A stretch of DNA of 64,000 bases, from positions 1 to 64,000 of the forward strand of contig CANQTX010000004.1 in the NCBI GenBank assembly GCA_947626885.1, given 5' to 3'. The notes under the pieces are model-generated. The model had not been told where the DNA came from. It made no database searches and saw only the letters and a program-made list of their open reading frames with translations. How positions within the stretch are numbered: position 1 is the stretch's first letter; each line of letters starts with the position of its first letter. A program made the position numbers and the translations under genes. Shown here one piece after another: positions 17,840 to 26,504 of the stretch. Origin of the DNA: an uncultured Clostridia bacterium. GTDB lineage: Bacteria > Bacillota > Clostridia > TANB77 > CAG-508.

Positions 17840-18769
17840 ATGTTTATTGGAGTAGGAGAAAACAGCAGCACAAAATGCACAATGAAATTTGGCACACATA
17901 ATGGAATATTTCATTGTGATGAGGTTCTTGCCATGGCAGCACTTATAATTGCATACGGGAATACTAAAATATATGTGGTGCGGACAAGAAACCCTGATAA
18001 GTTGAATGAACTCGATATCGTAATTGATATTGGAGGTGGAAAGTTCGATCACCATATGCCAGGTTTTAATGTATGCAGACCCACAGGCGAGAAATATGCT
18101 AGTGCGGGACTGGTATGGAGAGAGTTTGCAGAAGAAGCTATAAAGAATATTATGACCAAAGAAGGGATATCTATCAATGAGGACGAAATCAAGGCAATCA
18201 AAGAACAAATTGACAGAGAATTTATCATTCCAGTAGATATGGAAGACAATGGTGAGAAGATTAGCAACCATACATTTAGCTTTATTTCGAAATTTCTTCC
18301 GTCGTGGCTGGAAACTCCGAATTATGACGATGCTTTCAGCAGAGTCCTGGCAATTGTGGTTGATATTCTAGAAGCAATCATTAAAGATAAGATTGTACAA
18401 GTTGCTACTAAAAAAGAGCTACAAAAAAGATATGACTTCATCAATGATGGAATTTTGGAAATTCCTGCACAGACAATGCCATGGCTCGAAGATGTTGTAA
18501 GCTATAACGAAAGTCATGGATACAGAGTGAAGTTCATAATCTTTCCGTATCCTGCAGGAGGCTGGGCAGCACAAAGTGTTCCGCCATCAATCGAAAAGAA
18601 ATTTGAACAGCTTGTTTCTTTTCCTAAGGAATGGGCTGGAGGCAATGAAAAAACTTTGCCTGCGATTTCTGGAATAAAGGATGCAATCTTCTGTCACAAT
18701 GGATGTTTCTTTGTAAGAGCTAAAAGTAAAGATGGTATCATTAAAATGTGCAAAATTGCTATGAGCTAA
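17840..18769 (+). CDS. MYG1 family protein (DHH-like metal-dependent hydrolase)
   Basis: A full-length 309-aa member of the MYG1/UPF0160 family. THNGIFHCDEVLAMAAL (about 17-33) and IDIGGGKFDHHMPGF (about 57-71) supply the metal-binding His/Asp residues; a GGWAAQSVP motif lies near 236. The eukaryotic founder MYG1 is an exonuclease; bacterial members are uncharacterised. The start follows AAGGAGG. Codon use is visibly richer in G and C than the neighbours (for example ATC, CTC and CGG codons). Together with its place between a tRNA-Thr and a tRNA-like 3' end, this suggests transfer. The 174-aa ORF opposite is a shadow. Confidence 0.88.
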   Translation: MFIGVGENSSTKCTMKFGTHNGIFHCDEVLAMAALIIAYGNTKIYVVRTRNPDKLNELDIVIDIGGGKFDHHMPGFNVCRPTGEKYASAGLVWREFAEEAIKNIMTKEGISINEDEIKAIKEQIDREFIIPVDMEDNGEKISNHTFSFISKFLPSWLETPNYDDAFSRVLAIVVDILEAIIKDKIVQVATKKELQKRYDFINDGILEIPAQTMPWLEDVVSYNESHGYRVKFIIFPYPAGGWAAQSVPPSIEKKFEQLVSFPKEWAGGNEKTLPAISGIKDAIFCHNGCFFVRAKSKDGIIKMCKIAMS

Positions 18770-18793
18770 ATAAACAGCAATACCAATACTCAT

Positions 18794-18833
18794 AACAGGA
18801 GAATGATGTTTCATTCTCCTGTTTACTTATAAG
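18794..18833 (+). terminator. Terminator after the MYG1 gene
   Basis: AACAGGAGAATGA pairs with TCATTCTCCTGTT over a very short loop. The following T tract is short. Confidence 0.7.
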
Positions 18834-18858
18834 AGAGAAAAGTTGTAGATAACTACGA

Positions 18859-18869
18859 CGTCCGCTCCA
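18859..18869 (+). other. Orphan tRNA 3'-end-like fragment
   Basis: CGTCCGCTCCA looks like the 3' half of an acceptor stem plus discriminator and CCA, as in tRNA-Gly genes beginning GCGGACG. No matching 5' half is present upstream. It may be a leftover att half-site or a truncated tRNA gene at the edge of the MYG1 insert. The match is short. Confidence 0.35.
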
Positions 18870-18880
18870 ATTTAAGATAG

Positions 18881-18920
18881 CTTACGAAATATATAGGTTT
18901 TGTAAGTTTTTTCATTTTTA
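18881..18920 (+). terminator. Terminator-like hairpin after the tRNA fragment
   Basis: CTTACGAAA pairs with TTTTGTAAG (one G-T) and is followed by TTTTTT. No intact gene now ends just upstream, which supports loss of a tRNA or other transcript here. Confidence 0.6.
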
Positions 18921-18984
18921 GAAAAGATGAATTGAAACTTGATAAAAAACTCAAAAATGTTCTCTTAGTTTTAAGAAAAGTTAT

Positions 18985-19013
18985 TGCAAAATGTAAAATT
19001 TTATGTTACAGTA
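18985..19013 (+). promoter_or_regulatory. Promoter of ychF
   Basis: TTGCAA and TACAGT are 17 bases apart, starting transcription just before the leader element at 19017-19068. Confidence 0.5.
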
Positions 19014-19016
19014 AAT

Positions 19017-19068
19017 AAGGTTATAGATTTTCCTAAAATCTAAATAAAATAATATAGTAAGGAAAAAA
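19017..19068 (+). promoter_or_regulatory. Candidate pseudoknot leader, copy A (before ychF)
   Basis: The leader shares the order AGG, TTATAGAT, TCCT, A-rich, ATCTAAAT, ribosome site with the leaders of rbfA and nrnA (copies B and C), at nearly the same distance to the start codon. AGG can pair with CCT and TAGAT with ATCTA, giving an H-type pseudoknot. A simple 8-bp hairpin TAGATTTT/AAAATCTA is an alternative fold for this copy. Confidence 0.4.
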
Positions 19069-20163
19069 ATGAAGATAGGAATTGTAGGACTTCCCAATGT
19101 TGGAAAAAGTACTTTATTTAATAGTATTACAAAAGCTGGTGCAGAATGTGCCAATTATCCTTTTTGTACAATAGAGCCTAATATAGGTGTTGTTGCTGTG
19201 CCAGATGAAAGAGTAGAAAAATTAGCAGAAATTTACAAACCACAAAAAATAACACATGCAGTTGTTGAATTTGTTGATATAGCAGGACTGGTTAAAGGAG
19301 CTAGTAAAGGAGAAGGATTAGGTAATAAATTTTTGTCGCATATTCGAGAAGTAGATAGTATTATACAAGTTGTGAGATGTTTTGAAAATTCTAATATTGT
19401 TCATGTTGAAGGAAATATTAATCCAATTCGTGATATAGAAACGATAAATCTTGAATTAATTTTTGCAGATTTGGAAACAATAGATAAAAGATTAGAAAAA
19501 ACAAAAAAATTATTAAAAGCAGATCAGAAATATCAATTTGAAATAGATACATTAGAAAAGGTAAAAAAAATATTAGAAGAAGGTAAATGTGCTAGAGTAT
19601 TATCTTATACAGAGGAAGAAAAAGAAGTATTAAAGGAAAGTTTTCTTTTAACATTAAAACCAATATTATATGTGGCAAATATTTCAGAAGAGGAAATAGA
19701 AACGGCAGAAGAAAATGAAAATGTGCAAAAAGTTAGAGCATATGCGCAAAAGGAAGGAGCAAATGTTATTCCTTTATGTGTAAAAATAGAAGAAGAATTA
19801 AGTTGTTTAGAAAAAAAGGATAAACAAGAAATGCTAGAAGCCTTAGGATTAAAAGAATCTGGACTTGATAAATTGATAAAAGCAAGTTATCATTTATTAG
19901 GATTAATATCTTTTTTGACAGCAGGTGAACCAGAAGTAAGAGCATGGACAATTAGAAGAGGAACAAAAGCACCTGTAGCTGCTGGAAAGATTCACTCAGA
20001 TATAGAAAGAGGATTTATTAAAGCAGAAATTATTGCGTTTACTGATTTTATAAAAGCAGGAGGCTCTATGACACAAGCAAAAGAAAAAGGATTGGTTCGT
20101 TCAGAAGGAAAGGACTATATCATGCAGGATGGAGACATTGCTTTGTTTAGATTTAATGTTTAA
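19069..20163 (+). CDS. ychF: Redox-regulated ATPase YchF (Obg family)
   Basis: A TRAFAC-class P-loop protein of 364 aa. G1 is GLPNVGKST (7-15), G3 is in [17 protein letters not shown] (about 68), and the usual NKxD is replaced by NISE (about 205), consistent with ATP preference in YchF/OLA1. The C-terminal TGS domain spans about 280-364. YchF associates with ribosomes and is linked to oxidative stress. ATG 19069 follows AAGGA. The leader shares a repeated structured element with rbfA and nrnA. Confidence 0.95.
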   Translation: MKIGIVGLPNVGKSTLFNSITKAGAECANYPFCTIEPNIGVVAVPDERVEKLAEIYKPQKITHAVVEFVDIAGLVKGASKGEGLGNKFLSHIREVDSIIQVVRCFENSNIVHVEGNINPIRDIETINLELIFADLETIDKRLEKTKKLLKADQKYQFEIDTLEKVKKILEEGKCARVLSYTEEEKEVLKESFLLTLKPILYVANISEEEIETAEENENVQKVRAYAQKEGANVIPLCVKIEEELSCLEKKDKQEMLEALGLKESGLDKLIKASYHLLGLISFLTAGEPEVRAWTIRRGTKAPVAAGKIHSDIERGFIKAEIIAFTDFIKAGGSMTQAKEKGLVRSEGKDYIMQDGDIALFRFNV

Positions 20164-20195
20164 TATTACAATTATGTTAAAAAATAAAAAAATAC

Positions 20196-20224
20196 TTGCA
20201 TTGAAAATAATATATTGTTATAAT
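20196..20224 (+). promoter_or_regulatory. Promoter of the sorting-signal protein gene
   Basis: TTGCAT and TATAAT are exactly 17 bases apart, about 40 bases before the gene. Confidence 0.65.
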
Positions 20225-20271
20225 AATAACAGATGTTAAAGAAAGATGTTAAGTAATAGGAGATGGGTAAA

Positions 20272-20685
20272 ATGAGAAGAAAGAAATTATTGGTTAGTTT
20301 AGTAGTAATGATAATGTTGGCATTGGTTATAGGAAATATTTATTCTTTAGCAACGGATATTACAGCAACCAGTGGAAATACTAATGCAGGTACTGTTACA
20401 ATAACAGCTGGCAATAATACAAATAAAAATAACACGAATACGAACACTAATGCAAATACGAATACAAATACAAATTCAAATTCAAATTCAGAAAGCGTTT
20501 CAGGTACAGTAAATAGTGTTAATACAAGAAATACAAATAATACTAATGTAAATACAAATAAAAATAAAGAAAGTAATAATTCTTTACCATATGCGGGATC
20601 TAATAATTCTATGATATTGATAGTATTAGGTTTAGTGATATCTGCTATTTATGCTTATAAAAAAGTATCTGATTATAATGTTTAA
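20272..20685 (+). CDS. Small secreted Asn/Thr-repeat protein with LPYAG sorting signal
   Basis: A 137-aa protein with four parts: a Lys/Arg-rich signal peptide with hydrophobic core (about 1-27), a low-complexity Asn/Thr/Ser region of NTNTNT-type repeats (about 35-95), SLPYAGS (about 104-110), and a membrane helix with short charged tail (AYKKVSDYNV). This is the architecture of a sortase substrate with the LPxTG Thr replaced by Ala. A sortase lies at 46828 in this window. I chose ATG 20272 because AGGAG abuts the upstream ATG 20263 with no spacing. The repeat tract may vary in length between strains. Confidence 0.7.
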   Translation: MRRKKLLVSLVVMIMLALVIGNIYSLATDITATSGNTNAGTVTITAGNNTNKNNTNTNTNANTNTNTNSNSNSESVSGTVNSVNTRNTNNTNVNTNKNKESNNSLPYAGSNNSMILIVLGLVISAIYAYKKVSDYNV

Positions 20686-20708
20686 TATTTAAAATGTAAT
20701 AAAAATAG

Positions 20709-20738
20709 GAAAAGGCACATTTTAAGGTGCCTTTTTTG
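20709..20738 (+). terminator. Terminator after the sorting-signal protein gene
   Basis: AAAAGGCAC pairs with GTGCCTTTT and is followed by further T residues. Confidence 0.85.
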
Positions 20739-20837
20739 TTTATTGTAGAAAAATTGTCGCTCCATTTTAAAGTGTTTTTTTTGAAATGAAATTGAAAATA
20801 AAAAGAAAAGGAAAAGTAATGAAATTGTAATAAAGTG

Positions 20838-20866
20838 TTGAAATTTATCGATTTTACTGATATAAT
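20838..20866 (+). promoter_or_regulatory. Promoter of the BY-kinase gene
   Basis: TTGAAA and TATAAT are 17 bases apart, about 80 bases before the start. Confidence 0.65.
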
Positions 20867-20948
20867 ATATAAAAATAAATATTATACAAAAGATGCAAAT
20901 AATTTTATTATTTGTGTCTTTTTGTTTAGTTATATAGTGGAGGGAATC

Positions 20949-23234
20949 ATGGTAAAGAGTACTATTAGTAAATCTATTTCTAGATGGTGGAATAAAAAAA
21001 TGCATATAATAATAATTACGATATTATTTATTATACTAGGTGCTTTATATACGTATTATTTTGTTAAACCAGATTATGCATCCGCGACAACTTTAATGTT
21101 AAGTAAAATAAATTCTTCTGCTGTTGGTGAAACGGATCTTTCTAAAAATGTTGATGAAATAGTCCAATCAGAATTTTTAGTAAATGATAATATGATTTCT
21201 ACTTATAATGAATTAATTAAAAGTAATACATGCATCCGAAAAGTAATCAGGTCCTTAGGAATTACTATGAAGGAAAATGAGTTAAAAAAAGCAGTACACA
21301 TTAAAAGAGTTTCAAAAACAAATTTTATACAAATTATTGTTGCCAATGAAGATCCTATATTAGCTAGTGAAATAGCCAATGAAATGGCTAAAGTCTTTTC
21401 AGAAAAAGTACGAGAGATTTATCATATAGACGATATTTATAATATTGATTTAGCAGTACCAAGTGAAATGCCTTATAACGTACATCATATAAGAGATATA
21501 TTATTATTTGGAATTGTTGGTTTTATGGTTTCATGTGGCTATATAGGGATTATTGTTAAGCTAGATACTAGAATCAAAAGTCATACAGATATAGAAACAG
21601 AAGAAGTAGGATTACAAATGTTAATGAGAATACCTATTACAAAAGAAAAAAAATATGAGGTACCTAAACAGCAATTTCTTATAGATGAAAATGGAAAAAC
21701 ATCTGCTACTTGTCATGCTTTTAAAACACTAAGAACAAATGTACAATTTAGTAATAGAAATGAGAAAAATCATAAAGTCATATTGATTACTAGTTGTTTT
21801 CCCTTAGAAGGAAAAAGTTATATAGCAACAAATTTATCTATTGCATTTGCTAAAGCAGGGAAAAAAGTTATGTTAATAGATGCTGATATGCGACATAATA
21901 CACAGGCTCAAATATTCCAAATTGGAAATGCATTAGGTCTTTCTAATTATTTATCGAATTTAGATGATAATGGAATGGAGATTAAAGAACGTATCAATCA
22001 ATTTATTCATGAGACGAGCATAAAGAATTTAAATGTCATAACAGCTGGTACACTTCCCCCTAATCCTTCGGAATTATTGAATTCAGATAAATTAAATGAA
22101 TTAATAAAAGATTTATGTGTGTTTTATGATTATATTATTTTTGATGGAACACCAATCGTATCTTCGGAAGATTCATTGATTCTTACTAGAATGGTACATG
22201 AAACTATATTGGTTACATTATATAATAAAACAAAGAAAAAAGAATTATGCCAAGCCAAAGAAGATATTGAAAAGGCGGGAGGTAAAATTATTGGTGTTGT
22301 AATCAATAAAGTAACTATGCAACAGTTTAGACAACAAGACCAATATGAAAATTACGATAATTATCATTTACATACAAAAAATAGAACGCCAAAGATTCAT
22401 TGTAAACGAATAAAGATAAGTATTCATAAAATAAAAGAATATATTTCTAGAAAAATTCAAAAGTATAAAAAACAAGAAACTAAGTTGTTATCATCGCCTC
22501 AGGAAGATGATACAACGATAACGCATTTAAATAAAAAACAAAAAAAGAATCAAGAAAATACTAAAGAAAATGAACAGATGATAATAGAGAGCTTTATTAG
22601 ACCAGATACTGCAACAGAAAATAAACAAGTTACTCAGACTAAGGTAAATAAGAAAATACAAGAAAAAATGCAGAAATTTCAAGAAGTGAAGAATAATAAG
22701 CTACAGATAATAAAGCAAAAACAAAAGACATTAGTTGAAAAACGAGAAGAAAGAAAACAAGAAAAAGCAGCAAAAGAAGCAGAAATTTTAAAAGAAAAAG
22801 AAAAGGAACGCGTGGAGAGGGAAAAAGAAGAGAAAATATTAGCTGAAGTAAGGGAGCAAGAGAGATTAGAAAAACAAAAGGAAAAAGAAGCATTTGCCAA
22901 AAAAATAGAGGAAGAAAAAAAACAAAAGCAAGAAGAAAAAATGCAATTAGCTAAAATAAAAGAGGCACAAGCAATTGCTAGAAAAGAACGTTTAGAGAAA
23001 TTAGCTAAATTAAGAGAAGAAGAAAAACAGGAAAAAGAGAGAAATCGATTAGCGGAAAAGCATAGAAGAGAAGTGTTTAAGCAAGAATTGAATATGAAAA
23101 GAATGCAAGAAAAGGAAGAAAAGCGAAGAGCAAAGGAAATGGAAAGACAAAGACAAAAAGAAGAAGAAAGAATACAAGAAGAATTACTAGAAGATAATTT
23201 ATATCCAAAGACCAAATATAATAAAAGTTTATAA
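20949..23234 (+). CDS. Fused Wzz/BY-kinase with a long charged helical tail
   Basis: Two membrane helices (about 18-39 and 184-206) enclose a Wzz-type chain-length domain. A cytoplasmic bacterial tyrosine kinase domain follows: Walker A in EGKSYIATN (about 285), A' in VMLIDADMR (about 307) and Walker B in YDYIIFDGTP (about 393). A short Tyr cluster (QYENYDNYH, about 465) may be the autophosphorylation site. In many Firmicutes the two halves are separate proteins. The last about 200 residues are nearly all Lys, Glu, Arg and Gln and would form a long single helix or coiled coil, not usual for BY-kinases. ATG 20949 follows GGAGGG; the track start 20835 is too early. It probably controls polysaccharide length or export. 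Confidence 0.85.
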   Translation: MVKSTISKSISRWWNKKMHIIIITILFIILGALYTYYFVKPDYASATTLMLSKINSSAVGETDLSKNVDEIVQSEFLVNDNMISTYNELIKSNTCIRKVIRSLGITMKENELKKAVHIKRVSKTNFIQIIVANEDPILASEIANEMAKVFSEKVREIYHIDDIYNIDLAVPSEMPYNVHHIRDILLFGIVGFMVSCGYIGIIVKLDTRIKSHTDIETEEVGLQMLMRIPITKEKKYEVPKQQFLIDENGKTSATCHAFKTLRTNVQFSNRNEKNHKVILITSCFPLEGKSYIATNLSIAFAKAGKKVMLIDADMRHNTQAQIFQIGNALGLSNYLSNLDDNGMEIKERINQFIHETSIKNLNVITAGTLPPNPSELLNSDKLNELIKDLCVFYDYIIFDGTPIVSSEDSLILTRMVHETILVTLYNKTKKKELCQAKEDIEKAGGKIIGVVINKVTMQQFRQQDQYENYDNYHLHTKNRTPKIHCKRIKISIHKIKEYISRKIQKYKKQETKLLSSPQEDDTTITHLNKKQKKNQENTKENEQMIIESFIRPDTATENKQVTQTKVNKKIQEKMQKFQEVKNNKLQIIKQKQKTLVEKREERKQEKAAKEAEILKEKEKERVEREKEEKILAEVREQERLEKQKEKEAFAKKIEEEKKQKQEEKMQLAKIKEAQAIARKERLEKLAKLREEEKQEKERNRLAEKHRREVFKQELNMKRMQEKEEKRRAKEMERQRQKEEERIQEELLEDNLYPKTKYNKSL

Positions 23235-23332
23235 TTTAAAATAGTAGTCAATAGTTTCTTTGTGGATGAAAAGGTATATTTTTCATAAAATATTAGATAA
23301 TAAAATAAATTATAAAAAAACAGATAAACATA

Positions 23333-23361
23333 TTGAAATTGTCAGAATATAAATATATAAT
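23333..23361 (+). promoter_or_regulatory. Promoter of glmM
   Basis: TTGAAA and TATAAT are 17 bases apart, about 55 bases before the TTG start. Confidence 0.6.
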
Positions 23362-23415
23362 ATAACAAATAAAAAAAATATTATATCGATATAATTTCCT
23401 AGGGGGAGGGATTAT

Positions 23416-24771
23416 TTGAGAAAATACTTTGGAACGGATGGTATTAGAAGAATTGCTAATACAGAGCTTACACCAGATTTGGTTTTTAGAGTAGCAAAAG
23501 CAGGGGCTTATGTATTAGCAAAACATACCAATCATGCACCTACTATTTTAATAGGAAGGGATACACGAATTTCAGGTACTTTAATCGAAAGTGCTATGAC
23601 GGCAGGATTTTTAAGCTATGGAGCTAATGTAAAATCATTAGGAGTTATGCCAACTCCAGCAGTAGCATATCTTACAAGAAAAATGAATGCAGACGCTGGT
23701 GTAGTTATTTCAGCTTCTCATAATACTTATGAATTTAATGGTATTAAATATTTTAGTAATCAAGGAATGAAAATACCAGATGATATAGAAAAAGAAATAG
23801 AAGAAGTTATGGATTCTAATAAACTTTCTACATTAACAGCAGTAAATGATAAGATTGGTATTGCAGAAATGCATACCGAATACATAGAACAATATGTACA
23901 ATTCTTTACAGATATTTTTAAGACAGATTTTAAAAATAGTGAAATAACGATTGGGATTGATACAGCTAATGGTGCAACATCGCAAGTAGCAGAAACGATA
24001 TTTAAACGACTTGGGATTGCATATAAAGTTATTGCAAATCAGCCCAATGGTATTAATATTAATGAAAACTGTGGTTCAACATATTTAAAAAATATATCTG
24101 ATTTTGTTAAAGAAAATCATTTAGATTTAGGTATTGCTTATGATGGCGATGGAGATAGGTGTTTAGCTGTTGATGAAAATGGTAATCCTATTGATGGAGA
24201 TATTATTATGGCAATAATTGCCGAATGTTTAAGCCAAAAAGAACAACTAAATCAAAATACATTAGTAGCAACTGTTATGAGTAACTTAGGATTAAAAAAA
24301 TATGCAGAAGAAAATCAAATACAGTTTGTACAAACCAAAGTGGGTGATCGATATGTATTAGCTGAAATGTTAAATAAAGGATATAATTTAGGAGGAGAGC
24401 AATCTGGTCATATTATTTTATTAGATTATAATCCTACAGGAGATGGTATTCTTACTTCTTTAATGTTGATAAAAGCAATATTAGAAAAAAAGAAGAAAGC
24501 ATCACAAGTTGCTAATATTATTCATATTTATCCTCAAGTATTACTGAATGCTAATGTAGCATCTGAGAAAAAATATGATTATGAAAAGGATAAAGAAATA
24601 GCAAAAGCAATTCAAGAGTTAGAAACAGAATTTTCTGGTAGAGGAAGAGTGCTTATTAGACCATCTGGAACAGAACCGAAAGTGAGAGTTATGATTGAAG
24701 GAGAAGATATTCATTATATTACCAAAAAAGCAAAGCAATTAGTAGCATTATTAGAGAAAAAACTAAAGTAA
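23416..24771 (+). CDS. glmM: Phosphoglucosamine mutase
   Basis: GlmM converts glucosamine-6-phosphate to glucosamine-1-phosphate for UDP-GlcNAc and cell-wall synthesis. The product begins RKYFGTDGIRR and has the active-site serine loop ISASHNTYEFNGIK (about 95-108), the metal site DGDGDR (about 242) and the phosphate-binding RPSGTEPKVRV near the C-terminus. It is full length (451 aa). The start is TTG behind AGGGGGAGGG. The two unknown genes downstream may be in the same operon. Confidence 0.95.
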   Translation: MRKYFGTDGIRRIANTELTPDLVFRVAKAGAYVLAKHTNHAPTILIGRDTRISGTLIESAMTAGFLSYGANVKSLGVMPTPAVAYLTRKMNADAGVVISASHNTYEFNGIKYFSNQGMKIPDDIEKEIEEVMDSNKLSTLTAVNDKIGIAEMHTEYIEQYVQFFTDIFKTDFKNSEITIGIDTANGATSQVAETIFKRLGIAYKVIANQPNGININENCGSTYLKNISDFVKENHLDLGIAYDGDGDRCLAVDENGNPIDGDIIMAIIAECLSQKEQLNQNTLVATVMSNLGLKKYAEENQIQFVQTKVGDRYVLAEMLNKGYNLGGEQSGHIILLDYNPTGDGILTSLMLIKAILEKKKKASQVANIIHIYPQVLLNANVASEKKYDYEKDKEIAKAIQELETEFSGRGRVLIRPSGTEPKVRVMIEGEDIHYITKKAKQLVALLEKKLK

Positions 24772-24790
24772 TGGAGGAAAAGGAACAACA

Positions 24791-26059
24791 ATGAATCAGA
24801 TTGAAATGACAGAGAAAAATTGGATTACAACAAAGGCATATCAAAATGCAAGTGCAATAACTTCAGAAGGTAGTAGTAAGCGATTAGATAATTGTGTTAT
24901 TGACATACCAAATGTAATTACTTTAAGAGATTATATAGCTGAGAAAGAGCGAAAAGAAAATGCTTTTCAATTAGATGGCGAAGATGTATCTTTATATGAG
25001 GATGAAAAGTTATCGAAAGTATATGTTTTACCAGTTCTTTTACCCGATGGGCAACAAGTGAAAGTGATTGTAAATCAAAAGGGGCAAGACATGGCATGTG
25101 TTTTTGAAGACGAAGAGGGAAATATAAGTACTTTCACTTTAACTCCAAGGATGAAAAAGGAAATTACGGCTGTTGGAATAGAAAGTAAAGATATTCGTGT
25201 ACTAGATGCATTATATCCAGAGACATTAAATGCATTTGCAGAAGAAATTTCAAAAGATACACTAATACCTAAGACTCAAGAAAAAGCAATAGAAAAAATA
25301 AACCATAAGATGCCAGATGCTAAAGTAAATGTTCCTAATGAAGAGGTGAAACAAGAAGTAGAACAAAATGAAGAAATTCCTGAAGAAATACGAGATAAAA
25401 TAGCAACCATTTGTAGTGAAAATCCAGATTGTCATATAGAAGATTTAAAACAAATTATTTATGTAAGAAACCCTAATAGTATAACAGATAAAATAGAGAA
25501 TACGGGATTAAACTATGAAAGAGGAGAAGTTGTATGTTTACGTTTTAAAGGAAAAGAAATTTCTGGTAATGATAGAATCATGATGCTACAAGGGGATAGA
25601 ACGATTGATAAAAGAGAATATGATGCAGATATGTCTGTTTTGATGGATAAAGAGTATCCTAAAGAGAAAATTGATAATTTGGAAGATAAAAATATGAAAA
25701 TTTCTTATACAGACTTAGATAATCATACGTATATTTCAGAAATACAAAGAGAACCAAGAGATTTAACATTAATGCAAAAACAAATAATGTTAAAAGAATT
25801 AGAAACGATTAACCAAAATGAAAAAAAGATATGGAATAGTGATTTACCAATAGAAGATAAAGCAAGAGAAATGATAAAAATTAATAATAAAAGAATAGAA
25901 GTGTTTAAAAAATATGGCATTAGTGTACCTAATATAGAATTAGAGATAAAAGCAGATAATGACATATCAAAAAAGGTATTAGAGGATAATAAAAATGTAG
26001 ATGATGATGCAGATGGAAGAGACCCAAGAGATCCAATAGAAATATTAAATCACCGGTAG
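24791..26059 (+). CDS. Unknown acidic soluble protein
   Basis: 422 aa, no signal peptide and no membrane helix, strongly acidic and lysine rich. The N-terminal half looks globular (IPNVITLRDYI, VLPVLLPDGQQVKVIV), followed by a Glu/Lys linker (about 165-200) and a helical C-terminal half. It ends in a low-complexity Asp-rich tail (DDDADGRDPRDP). I do not recognise a family. It follows glmM by 20 bases behind GGAGG, so it is likely co-transcribed, and is followed by a small membrane protein. Confidence 0.65.
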   Translation: MNQIEMTEKNWITTKAYQNASAITSEGSSKRLDNCVIDIPNVITLRDYIAEKERKENAFQLDGEDVSLYEDEKLSKVYVLPVLLPDGQQVKVIVNQKGQDMACVFEDEEGNISTFTLTPRMKKEITAVGIESKDIRVLDALYPETLNAFAEEISKDTLIPKTQEKAIEKINHKMPDAKVNVPNEEVKQEVEQNEEIPEEIRDKIATICSENPDCHIEDLKQIIYVRNPNSITDKIENTGLNYERGEVVCLRFKGKEISGNDRIMMLQGDRTIDKREYDADMSVLMDKEYPKEKIDNLEDKNMKISYTDLDNHTYISEIQREPRDLTLMQKQIMLKELETINQNEKKIWNSDLPIEDKAREMIKINNKRIEVFKKYGISVPNIELEIKADNDISKKVLEDNKNVDDDADGRDPRDPIEILNHR

Positions 26060-26149
26060 AGAAGAAAAGAGATTCTAAAAATACAAAAGTGTTTATAACA
26101 TAATATATGATAATAAAAAATGAATATAAAAAACAAAGGAGGAAAAAAG

Positions 26150-26485
26150 ATGAGTTTTTTATTAAATACAGCCAATCCCATAATTGTATTATTATATACA
26201 ATTATAGCAGTGTGTTTGATAATACTAGGAAAAAAATTTGAAGTATCAATATTACCAGGGGCACTTGTTATATTCAGTATTATATTGTTAATTAGCCATT
26301 CTTTACAATTAGAGGGGGCAACTGAATCTGTAATGATTTCGCAATCTTATATTTGTTTATCATTTGATTTTATATTATTACTATTAAGTTTTTTAGCTTA
26401 CCTTTGGATTGATAATATTGTTTCTAAGAAGAAAAACAAGAAAAGTTATGATGATGGATTGTCTTGGTTTTGGGACAAAATTTAA
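26150..26485 (+). CDS. Small membrane protein of unknown function
   Basis: 111 aa with three hydrophobic helices (about 9-29, 35-52, 68-90) and a basic Lys-rich tail ending SWFWDKI. No family is recognised. ATG 26150 follows AAAGGAGG with good spacing; the longer track ORF (26120) begins before the ribosome site. It is encoded between the unknown 422-aa gene and metG, 20 bases before the latter. Confidence 0.65.
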   Translation: MSFLLNTANPIIVLLYTIIAVCLIILGKKFEVSILPGALVIFSIILLISHSLQLEGATESVMISQSYICLSFDFILLLLSFLAYLWIDNIVSKKKNKKSYDDGLSWFWDKI

Positions 26486-26504
26486 AATACTTTAGGAGTA
26501 GAAA

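Noticed and set aside
17747-18271. 174-aa minus-strand ORF
   Set aside because: It is antisense to the clear MYG1 gene and has no family signature; a shadow of that gene's codon pattern.
20263-20685. Asn/Thr repeat region as a CRISPR or tandem DNA repeat
   Set aside because: The repeats are short codon-level AAT/ACA repeats inside a protein with signal peptide and sorting signal, with no spacers.
22679-23251. 190-aa minus-strand Ser/Phe/Leu-rich ORF
   Set aside because: It is the reverse of the Lys/Glu repeat tail of the BY-kinase; such repeats create long open frames on the other strand.
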